DNA from: Melampsora larici-populina 98AG31
Taxonomy: Eukaryota > Basidiomycota > Pucciniomycetes > Pucciniales > Melampsoraceae
Assembly: GCF_000204055.1 (NCBI RefSeq)
Contig: NW_006768794.1
Location: 1 to 64,000 of the forward strand
Direction of reading: 5' to 3'
Length of the DNA: 64,000 nucleotides
Numbering within the stretch: the stretch's first letter is position 1; every line of letters begins with the position of its first letter. The translations under genes and the position numbers were made by a program. The notes under the pieces are model-generated. The model had not been told where the DNA came from, did not search any database, and saw only the letters and a list, made by a program, of their open reading frames with translations. Below are positions 49,131 through 58,893 of this stretch, piece by piece.

Positions 49131-52100
49131 ATGTTGCCTCCAAGTTCTTCCCTACCTGCATCTTCTGCTATTGCTCCACCTATTACTGGTCCAACGCTTC
49201 ATCCTAGAACTCCTACACAACCTAGACCTGGATTCATTGCCCAATCTCCTGATCTGCGTGTGACTACCTTTTGCCTGTCTCCCATCCCCAAATCACTGGA
49301 GTCTGACGCCGACCCAAGTGTTTACGAGGTCAGCAGCAATGGTGAATCTGATACCACCGATGGCATTGGTAGCGTTGGTAGTGTTGAAGTGGTTGGCAAT
49401 GTTGGACCCTCAACAGGTTCTAAGAAAAAAAAGGCAGCTTGTAAGTCCAAGGCCAAGGTTCACGTTGTCAAAAGACGTGGCCGTCCTTGTGGTTCTGGTG
49501 CTTCATCGGGCTTGGCTTGATGCCCTGCCAAGAAGACTAAGAAAGGACGACTCGAGGTAAGCCAATACTGACACCTCTGATATCAATCCTATCACTGACT
49601 AACTGCTGCTTTTGATTGACTCAGGCTACTGTTCCCGAAGTGATTGATGTTGATCAGGACTATGACATCGAGATTATTGAAACACCCGGTGTCCGCCGAG
49701 CTCAACTGGAACAAGTTGCTAAGTTATTGGAGTTGTGAGGGTTGGGTATTCAAAAGAGTACTCAAGGCTCACTAAACATGGCAAGGTAGGTTTGTAATTT
49801 TATATAATTAATGTTATATTTCAAATATAATGTAATTACAATAAAATTATAGAGAAAAGAAAGGATGAGGGAGAGGGGAACTGGCCTGTTTGGGTAAATC
49901 CAGACAGGCTACAGTTAAATGACTCCTGAAGAGGATATTATTATTATAAAGAATATGAAAGCTGGATCCAGGGCTTTCCTTCAATCTTCAAGGTGACTGA
50001 TTGGAGAGTGAGGTATAGAGTCACTAGTCTGGTTGTTATAAAGTCACCAACTTATGGTTATTCAAAAGGTACACCAACCTGAGAGTTGATATAGGTCGCT
50101 AACCTACGGTTGTTCAGAAGGTACACCAACCTGTGAGTTGATATAGGTCACTAAACTGTAGTTGTTCAAGAGGTAACTAACCTTGAAGTTAATTGGGAGG
50201 TCACTAACCTAGAAATGATCTACTTAGGGAAAGTAGAGGATCCAGAAGGTGAAGAAAGGGATTACTTTATCTTTTAGTCAGGAAGCTGCCTTAAAGATAT
50301 GAAGTGAATCACTAGTCTTATTATTATAAGACTTTTGATTATGTACTTCAATTGAACTTTAAAGGGTTCTTTAAAAGATGTGTGTAATAAATTGCTTGAG
50401 GGAAAGTCCTTGAAGGCTGAGAGAGGAGGGGTTTATATACTCTCCTCTCCAAACCTAATTGTAGTGATATTTGATTGTATCATTACTGTGGTTTAGGGTT
50501 TAATGATTACTATTAATTATTATTATTATTAATATTACATAATTACATATACGTGTTATGTAATTTATGTAGTATAAGCATTTTAACTCTTGACACTGAG
50601 TTACAAGGTGTAATTGGTGTTTTATTACATGTTACATATGTTTTTAAATGTATATGTATATGTAATTGATGTTTGTATATGTTTTATTATATGTTACATG
50701 TGTTTTATAAGCTGTATATACATGTAATTAGGTTTATAAGTGGAAGTTCAATATTATAAGTTAGTTTTGGGTACATGTACATGTACCCAGGGCTGACAGG
50801 AGTATTATTTTTCCCCGACCCATGTCAAAGGCGAGGTAAGATACATTATTATCTTCATTGTTTTGTTATTTTATTTCCTCCATTATTCTGACACCTTTCA
50901 ATGTTTGCAGTCAGGGGATGACCCCCGTAGTTTCAAGTGCCGCTGGTGTAAGGGCATCTTTGTATGAGGTTCTCGTAGTCATTACAACTTGTATGCCCAT
51001 CACGACGGGGCAAAAGGTCAAGCTGCTTGTTCCCGTTGAGCACGTGCAATTCAATCCGGTTTGAAGTTGCCCAAGTCTTGGGCTCAAGACCAAGCTGAGA
51101 ACGCTCAGATGTTGACCGAAGCCAACGGCCAGAACACTCTCGATGCTTTCCTCTCTCAATTCTGACGAGAAGGTCCAATGGAATTCGGCCAAGAACCACG
51201 TCTGATGCTATGCTCATAAGCTCGGACTGGTTGTCAAGCATGGCTTGAACTCTATAGGTTTGGCTGCTGGCCATATCAAACCAACAACGCCACCGGAAAC
51301 TTCAATTCCAATTCCCACGATTGTTCTCAATGGTGACATGACCGAAGTTTTATGCGACTCCGATGACTTGGACAACAAGATTTTTACCCCGCGTTCATCA
51401 GATGCTCATGATGAGGCCTCCTCCGATGTAGAAGACGGTCCAGACTATGAGTATGTTCCTTCTACGAGTTGTTTGGTGGTTCAGGGAGCTATCAAGGTCT
51501 GTTCTTTCTTTTTTATCTCAATTTTTCACTTCTTTAATCAAGTATGCTGACCACATTATTGATCTGAACCTCAGCTCAAGAACATCAATGCTCTCTTAAC
51601 CCGAAGTAATGCACGTCAAGGGGAATTCCAAGCTCAGGCGACTCAGATGGGGTATGATGGTCCTGCCCCTATTGCCGGATGGGGCGTACGCTGGAACATT
51701 GACTTAGCAATGTTTTCCAACTTGGTTGCTGCTCGAGATGTAAGTGTTTTCAAATGTTTGATTAATAATTATCATATTAACTAACAATTAAGTTCTACAG
51801 GTCATTGATTCCATCCTCATCGCCGATCGGAAAACAAGGTACTATCAGGGTGCAATGATGACAATGGAGGAGTGGGATGCTGTAGAGGAACTTTGTAAAG
51901 TTTTAAAAGTAAGTGTTCTTATTTCTATCTCCTATCTCCGTAATGGACCACTAAATAAAAACCAACAAACTTACCTCTTTTGATTATCCAGGTTTTCCAC
52001 TTCTCCACCAAACAAATGGAGGGTGACTTTCCATTGGGTTCAGTACTCCTGGCCGAGTACCTGCGGGTGACTGAGATGCTTCACCAGTTGCGCAATACCT

Positions 52101-52835
52101 CAAATTTCCCCAGCTTGATCAAGATGATCGATACAATGATCTCCAAACTTGCTGTCTATCAAGAAGAAGCAGTCTCTTCTGATGTGATTGTACTGGCTAC
52201 AATCCTGAACCCCAAGTATCGGCTTCGTTTCTTTGACCTTCACTATCGCAAAGATTCCGAGAGGGCTTAGGAACTTATCGAGAAAGCATTTCAAGTTGCT
52301 TTGGCTGATTGACCAGTTAAACCACCTTCGACTCCTCCTCCCATCCCATCAACCTCCAGTAACCCTTTTGATCATTTTGACATCTTCACCTCATCAGCAA
52401 CTTTTCAAACCTCCGATTCAATCCGATCATTCGAGCTTGAGATATATCTCCAAGGAACAGTTCCGATTACTCCTGGACAATCAGAGCTTACTTGGTGGAA
52501 GGTAAGGTTTGTTCCCTGTTCAATCTCAGCAGCCAAGGCTGATTGAAACTTTGATTTCATTAGGAAAATTCGGCTCAATTTCCTGTTTTGGCCTCGATTG
52601 CCCAAGATTACCTTTCAATCTCAGCTACGTCGTGCTGTGTTGAACGCACGTTCTCTTCTGCGGCAGACATCACTGTTCCTGCACGCGGGTCTTTGAAACC
52701 CAGGACTATCCAACGTGCTGTTGGATGCAGACAATGGCTGCATTCAAACATTACGGTGTTGGGACAATTTGCCGATGCAATTGCTTACGTGTCCTCCTTT
52801 GCAGCCAATATGATCAAGAAAAAGAAGGCTGATTG
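49131..52835 (+). pseudogene. Degenerate hAT transposase
   Basis: Recognisable pieces in order: disordered N-terminus (49131-49520, ended by an in-frame TGA at 49518) and an acidic patch (VIDVDQDYDIEIIE). Then come a BED finger remnant (FKCRWCKG....YNLYAHHDGA, about 50923-51000) and CYAHKLGLVVKHG (about 51211). RWNIDLAMFSNLVAARD, FSTKQMEGDFPLGS and the dimerisation part (FPVLASIAQDYLSIS, VERTFSSAA) follow, ending 52833-52835. Several stops and a missing stretch between the BED finger and the CYAHKL block, where most of the catalytic core should be, show it is dead. Related in plan to the hAT at 37169 but clearly a different family. Confidence 0.75.
49760..50790. repeat. AT-rich insertion in the hAT gene, with a 52-bp tandem repeat
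   Basis: About 1 kb of very AT-rich DNA splits the hAT pseudogene between its acidic patch and BED finger. Within it, 50020-50215 holds nearly four copies of a 52-bp unit (period read from GGT positions 50068, 50120, 50172), each with CACCAACCT..AGTTGATATAGGTC-type sequence. A TATA-like TTTATATACTCTCC at 50430 suggests a promoter, as in an LTR. I could not fix its ends or a target duplication; a solo LTR is possible. Confidence 0.45.
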
Positions 52836-53422
52836 AATTCTCAATAAGTTTTTTAGTCTAATTCTCTTACACGGTTCTGTTTCTTATACATCCCTTCTCC
52901 TTTTTTCAATTTTTGTGAGTTTTGTTTTCTGCTCAGCTAGGTGATGGTTGTGCTTGGGTTACCCCAAGTAATTTTATTTCTTTCCTGTTCTCCTTTTCTC
53001 TTGTGTCTTTTCTTTGGTTATGTTTCTTCTATCTACACACATTTGAAACATATTTCACCTTCTTTTGTCTCTTTGATTTGTGTCCGAAGTTTTCATTATT
53101 TTTTCCTATCTGTGGCAAAAAACATGACTGCCTTTTGTTTTTTCTAGACTCTATATTGCTCTTTGTGTATTTATTCAATTCAATGTCCATATTCAATAAA
53201 AAAAATTGTGAATAGTATTGCACACTGCCCGCTCCAAGGACAGGCAAATCTCCTAAGTGGAGCGCAAGCGGGTCTTGAACCCGCGGCGCTACTTAGAATA
53301 CGTAGTGGGTCCAATCCTTAAGCGGAGCAAGAGCGGATGGGACCTGTGGCGGGTTGATGTACCGTTACATAAATTCGCTAAAAAAGCAGATCAAAGCGGT
53401 GCGGTTCAGGTATTGTTTCAAC

Positions 53423-54331
53423 TGAGCTGAAGAAACATTCTTTTTTGAAAAGACCTCTATGTCACCAAACTCCAACCAATCTACCCTTTTTGATGTCAAG
53501 AATATATGTGGTACTGTAGATGCAGTGTAAGGAGGCTTTAACATATAACTGATCTTTACGTAATATTAATATGAGTTGATCTCACCATGTCTGTGTGGTG
53601 TTTGCCCGTCAACAAGTGCACACGAGTTGCCTTTGTGCTTCAAAGGCAGTCCGTGTGCGCTCGTTGTTGAGAGACTGCCAGAAGGACATGGTGTCTTGGA
53701 TAATGAATGGCTCTTTTCTAACTTATTTGAACTCATCATTTTTATTTTGATCTTGGCTTGTTAAACACTTGTTATATATGCTAGCTTGTCTTACCAATAT
53801 TTAAACCCTGCTTTCTCTCTTTGGTTTTTCTCCTCACCTGTTACAACAGCAATCAGATCACCAATGGCTTTGAAGTTGTCCAATTTGTCCATATTAACCA
53901 CCAAAGCCTCCATAAGTTCTTTATCAAGCCCATCCATAGTTATTAGCCACATATTGAGCTCATTCTAGTCATTTTTCTCTTTGATTACTGTTGTTAAGAT
54001 TACATATTGTATATGTAAACCGATTGCAATCTACTTGTAATAAGATTCATATCTCCTGTATGTGGTTTTCCTTACTCAATAAGTGTGCTTATTGGCATGG
54101 GTATTGTCATCCCTGATCCCATTGTACAAGACTGCAGACTAACAAACAAACATGTAACTATATGTCACTTGTCTAAAATAACAATTACACTGCATGGCCC
54201 AGTGTCAAAAGTCACTTTTAGCAATAAGACTTGATTATGATTTAAACAGTGAAGTTAACCCTAGCCCAAAGAAAATCAGACCTAAGTTCCAACCACAAGT
54301 TGATGCCTAGGTCCTGGATATATAAACCCTT
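53423..54331. other. Gene-free stretch with a compact hairpin
   Basis: 53610-53669 is a strong imperfect palindrome (CAACAAGTGCACACG.. TGCCTTTG / CAAAGGCA ..CGTGTGCGCTCGTTGTTG). The rest is AT-rich. On the minus strand 53968-53800 reads as a charged helical peptide (LDKELMEALVVNMDKLDNFK), perhaps a retroelement gag remnant, too short to call. Confidence 0.35.
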
Positions 54332-54546
54332 CACCACCAACATAGAAGATACCTTGGGTCACAGAATCTGAGGCATCATTGAAATTGAATGCAAATCCTT
54401 GGACAGATCTTGTCCAAGGTTTTGATCCAAGGTATTGTTTTGCACCAAAAAATACCCCAGATCAAATCCTTGGAACAACTTTGTCCAAGGATTTGAGGCT
54501 GATGATACCACAGATTGAAAATCTGAGGTAAATTTGTTGGCTGTGC
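54332..54546. mobile_element. Probable old MITE (215 bp), related to the one at 58688
   Basis: Ends CACCACCAACAT and (inverse) CACAGCCAACAA, with imperfect flanks CTT/CTA. The inside has inverted AAATCCTTGG / CCAAGGATTT and GATCTTGTCCAAGGTTTTGA blocks resembling the CTTGTCTGAAGATTTGATCC layout of 58688-58893. More diverged than the other copy. Confidence 0.5.
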
Positions 54547-55603
54547 TATGTCTTCTCACTTTGGAAGGACTTATTACCATTCCACAACTCCACATCACAG
54601 CTTGCTTAATAAGAAAGTCTTGGAACACAGTCTAAGTTGGGGGAAAACAAACTATTTCAGAGCCTTATCTTGGGTCTAACAAAGATAGCAACTAGTACTA
54701 GGATAAGATAACATAAGTCAGACAAGCTCACAAAGATCAAGAATAAGAAGTAAAGAAACACAGTTCACTCACAGTCTTCTTTTCATAGATGAGGAAAAGA
54801 AGGCTGATCAAGGATAGTTTGTTATTGTATATATATGTAAGAAGATTGGGGTGAATCTGCTATAAGCATAATCCAGGAAAAAGTAATTCTATGCTTGTGT
54901 TGATTGAACCTCAACACTTAATATTTACCAAATTTTAGGTAAATTGATTTATTGTATTTGATCTTATAGTTCTACAACATTCTGCAAGCCCTTGTAAGCT
55001 TTGAAGTAGTGGCACTATTCAGCCAAAGAACCAAGCTTCAGAATTGCATAGGATGCTTCCAGAGGGAGTGTGAAGTATCTAGCAGAGCATTTGAGTAATC
55101 AATGTTTGAAGCTCTGATGGCTCTAAATTCAATGACATTTAGAGCTTCGAGTAAGATATGTTGAAAGGTTAGTTGGCCATCCCACTGGCAGTAAATGCTA
55201 TCTTGAGAGGTCAACCAACTGAGTTCACTTGAGTGTGCTAAGTGAAAACCTTACCACTACCTGCACCCTACTCATACTTCAAGTTTTGGTGCAGAGTCAG
55301 CCTGAAAGTTGCTGACACCTCACACCTCACCTCTTCCCCTCTGCACTTTTACCCTCCCATTTTGTTGGATTGATGAATCATGTGTTGTATAGGAATTTGA
55401 TGGCTTAATATCAGTTTATTGAGGAATTTACTCAGCCATACTCTTTTCTCTCCTCACTTGTCCACAAGATGAAACTTCATGTGAACTCAAAAGCCCTTTA
55501 GCAACAACTTGAAAGGAGATTATTTGGCACCAGTGTTGTATTAAGTGTGTTGGGTGCAGACAATGAGTTAAGTAGCAAGGGTGCGGATCCTAGCAATGTG
55601 GGG
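54547..55603. other. Gene-free stretch
   Basis: AT-rich DNA, no coding frame of note. Near 55080-55210 short words such as AGAGCTTCGAGTAAGATATG recur loosely; nothing assignable. Confidence 0.25.
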
Positions 55604-55606
55604 TAA

Positions 55607-56727
55607 CACTACGCCAAATTGCAAATTTACTGTGGAGTTTAGAAAATTGAGTAGACATAGAAAATTATAGAGAAGCTGGCAAGGGTCAGAAAAATATGAA
55701 AAAATAATGGGAGGGGCCTTTGATGCATTCCGATTGTCTGGCATATTTTTTCATATTTTTAAAACCACAATGCATATAATACTACACAAAATATAATATC
55801 TTCTTGGGCAGAAAATATAAAAACCTACGAACAGTGATATTGAGCAGTCTTGGAGAGAGACAAAAATACACAAAAATATGTATATTGTTCCTATGGCTGA
55901 GACCTTGGATTTGAGTATTTTTTTGTATTTTTAGTGTGAGAATTGTTGATTGTACTCACAAAAAACCTCCAGGATTGTTAGATTGCAACCTGTAACAGAC
56001 ATTGGAGGGCATAATTTGAATTCAACAATCCCTTATATCTTTGTCAATTCTTGGTCAAACCACTTGATTTTTTGTTCATTGGAAAGCCAAACTCTGTGAC
56101 TATATCTGTCATTGAGACAAAAAACCTGCATCTAATCCCAAAGAATATCTATGTGGCTATATAGGAAATTGTTTTGAAGACAAATAGGTTTTTTTGTAGC
56201 GGAGCTACAGATTTGACGCATTGGCATAACATTCAAATGCACTTAATGGCTTCCTAATCAGCTAACTACCAAGTGTTTTGACCCAGAATTGCAAAAGATA
56301 TGAGGGATATAGAATTCCAGTGGCCAAATTCCAATCCGTGTTACAGGTTGTAATCTGAGAAACTTGGAGGTTTTTTGTTAGTACAATCAACAATCTGCAC
56401 ACTAAAAATACAAAAAATACTCAAATCCAAGGTCTCAGCCATAGGAACAATATGCATATTTTTGTGTATTTTTGTCTCTCTCCAAGACTACTCAATATCA
56501 CTGTTTGTTGGTTTTTATATTTTCTGCCCAGAAGATATTATATTTTGTGTAGTATTATATGCATTGTGGTTTTAAAAATATGAAAAAATATGCCAGACAA
56601 TCGGAATGCATCAAAGGGCCCTCCCAAGATTTTTTCATATTTTTCTGACCCTTGCCAGCTTCTCTATAATTTTCTATGTCTGCTCAATTTTCTAAACTCC
56701 ACGGTAAATTTTCAATTTGGCGCAGTG
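55607..56727. mobile_element. Large composite foldback MITE (1,121 bp)
   Basis: Outer ends CACTACGCCAAATTG and (inverse) CACTGCGCCAAATTG, flanked by TAA on both sides (55604-55606, 56728-56730). The whole element is an inverted repeat. Inside each arm, at about 55789 and 56549, sits a second terminus-like sequence (CTACACAAAATATAATATC, then GGGCAGAAAAT) matching the ends of the MITE at 28479. The inner parts share the CCTGTAACA block with the other two foldback elements. No coding capacity. Confidence 0.82.
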
Positions 56728-56730
56728 TAA

Positions 56731-57416
56731 ATACTGGGGCAAAACTCAGATTATGTAGGATCAAAGCAACAAATTTTGGAGCAAATTGCACAGCAATCAC
56801 CTCAGCCTGTGATTTGGAAAGGGAATGTGTCCAATTTGTTAGGGAATTCAGTATTGATGACAAGAGAATGCACCTCTTGATTGTTGCATGCATCATTGGA
56901 TTCATAATCCTAATGTATCATGGCAGCTTGCTGTCTGACATCTAGTCAGAGATAAAAGAGAAAAAAATGGATGGATGGAATAAGAAATTATGGGATGGAT
57001 GGAATATGGAGATGAAGAAAGTGAAAGGAAGGGGAAGAAGACTGCTAATCATTTGTCAAATCCAAGTGTCTCCTTGGCAGCATCACCAATGCAGGTAAAA
57101 GACACACAAATTGGGATGGCAAGCACCCTACCTTGTGAACACTGAGTGGTGGTATACTGATATTTAACCCTAGGGAGATATCTGTGGGCCATAACGTACC
57201 TTACCACTCACCGTAGTCATTGCCCTAAGGTGTGAGCATTGATTGCACTAAGAGAAGCCCTGAAAGGTCCTGATCACCACAAGTGGTGGTCTTTCACCAT
57301 TGTCTTTAATTGTAGGTTAGAAGCACAGCACAGACATATGATAACACATGTCAATATGTGAGAAAACATGGTCAAATGAGTTCAATCACACCGAGTGAAT
57401 TTATTGCATTTGATAG
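56731..57416. other. Gene-free stretch
   Basis: The 56676-56945 frame partly overlaps the MITE end and has no domain; the rest is AT-rich and empty as far as I can see. Confidence 0.25.
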
Positions 57417-57589
57417 CACAGGAAACAAGAGACAATTTTCCCGCGGGAAGACCGATTACACATAATGTAGTTTCTGAGCCATAATGTACAAATAACACAG
57501 ATATAACACCAAAATAATACATTTTGGCTCATTAACTGAGTCAGATACAATTGGTTTTCCCACGGGAAAATTGTCCCTTGTTTCCTGTG
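57417..57589. mobile_element. MITE with CACAGGAAACAAG ends (173 bp)
   Basis: TIR CACAGGAAACAAG(A/G)GACA with a continuing TTTTCCCGCGGGAA / TTTTCCCGTGGGAA match, about 33 bp, flanked by TAG (57414-57416, 57590-57592). The 3-bp duplication and CAC start fit a CACTA-like mover. Confidence 0.75.
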
Positions 57590-58015
57590 TAGCTGGCCTT
57601 CTACTTCTTGGTTTGTGTGAAGTGGTTGAAGGTGTAGATCCAATGTATTTTGCTTAGCACAACTATGAGTCAAAGATGTGCGGTATTGAACACACCCTGT
57701 GAATTATTTTATTTTCGAATCCTGAGTGTGAGAGGCTGAGCCTTCAACCAGGTAGACTACTGTCACCACTGTTTTCACTGATAACGAATATTACACTGCC
57801 TGTGGAAGGAAGGGGGCAATGTGGATATTAAGATTCAATAACAAAGAGACAAGAGATGTAAATGTGTTACATAGACTATGATCAATGCAGATGTGGTTGT
57901 GAGGACAGTTAGTATGATGTTAGCAATTGAGGAATGAATTCAATAGCTGTTACTGCAAGGGGAAGAAATGCTAGAAGAGATTTATACAACTATATAGAAG
58001 CAGTAGATATTATCC

Positions 58016-58311
58016 ATGTTTGCCCTTGCCTACCCTCCTATGACGCTGCAAAGTATATTTGGGGTGTTTGTGATGCACCTTAAGTTTGGGGTGTTTGTGA
58101 TGCACCTTAAGTTTGGAGTGACTGCGATGCTTCAACCATGTTCACCTCAAATGTCCATTGACAAAAAAATGGAATTTGAAGCCCTTCTAGGGAGCGCCTC
58201 GCGGTCCTCTCAAGGTTTGATTGTGGATCTCCGAGTGTAGCAATGTGAGAGCCCACACAAAAGATGATTGGAAGAGGGAAGTGAATACATACCACAAAAT
58301 CTATTGTATCA
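58016..58311. repeat. Dispersed repeat, copy B
   Basis: Same sequence as 45380-45660. This copy has an extra tandem duplication of a 27-bp unit (58058-58084 and 58085-58111, TTTGGGGTGTTTGTGATGCA...), where copy A has one unit. The preceding 57593-58015 stretch and the following 58312-58687 hold no gene that I can see. Confidence 0.7.
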
Positions 58312-58687
58312 TGTATGTGTCAATCGAGCTGGACTGAATTGACCCCATAGCTTTTTTTATATTCATTGCTTAGAGTGCCTCCTGAGCCAAAGGCTATCAG
58401 GCACTTAACTACTTGTGCTCCACTCCATTAAACACCCCAGTGGGGAAAAGGTCACATGCTGGCTGTTTAAAGTATTACAAGTGTTTTTGTTTAGATACAG
58501 ATGGTGGCGCTAAAGGAAGGTGTTTGACAAGATATTGTAAGTTATTAGATGGATGGGGTTTGGAGATTTTGAGGGGTTTCCTCTTTGGTGATGGTTGCCC
58601 ACACCCAACAATTCTTGAACCGCCAGGTTGAGTTGGAGTATTTGGCAATGCATCCAAAAGCAGTTGGGTTCTTGATGATATCTGATG

Positions 58688-58893
58688 CACTGCCAACATT
58701 TTTGCCTCGGATTGTGAGATCTGAGGTATTCTCGGGTCTATGCCCTCGGACAGCTCTTGTCTGAAGATTTGATCCAAGCCATTTCATGACGCATAAGATT
58801 GCCTCGGATTGAAACCTCAGACAGGATTCATCCGAGGATATGCATCCGATGATGCCTCGGATTTCTCAACCCGAGGCAAGTATGTTGGCAGTG
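58688..58893. mobile_element. MITE with CACTGCCAACAT ends (206 bp), at the LINE 3' end
   Basis: TIR CACTGCCAACAT..TTGCCTCGG in both orientations, flanked by ATG (58685-58687, 58894-58896). It contains several inverted GCCTCGGAT / ATCCGAGG words. It cuts off the last residues of the LINE reading frame. Confidence 0.8.

Larger units (their letters stand above)
48500..53414. mobile_element. Decayed hAT-type transposon (4.9 kb) with nested insertion
   Basis: An 8-bp duplication GTTTCAAC flanks it (48492-48499, 53415-53422), and the ends share (C)AAT(G/A)CCTGAA(G/C)CG in inverted orientation. Both subterminal zones are GC-rich with repeated GGAGCGCAAGCGGG and GTAGTGGGT words (48535-48620; 53255-53340). 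Inside is a broken hAT transposase. The 8-bp duplication and coding content agree on hAT. Confidence 0.75.

Noticed and set aside
50020..50215. Regularly spaced repeats resembling a CRISPR array
   Set aside because: The 52-bp unit repeats as a whole with no unique spacers, in a eukaryotic genome; it is a plain tandem repeat.
53225..53350. tRNA-like GCGGG..CCCGC hairpins
   Set aside because: No A/B box or cloverleaf; these are the GC-rich subterminal repeats of the hAT element, also present at its other end.
53786..53968. Possible retroelement gag remnant on the minus strand
   Set aside because: About 55 charged residues with no motif, flanked by stops; too short to support.
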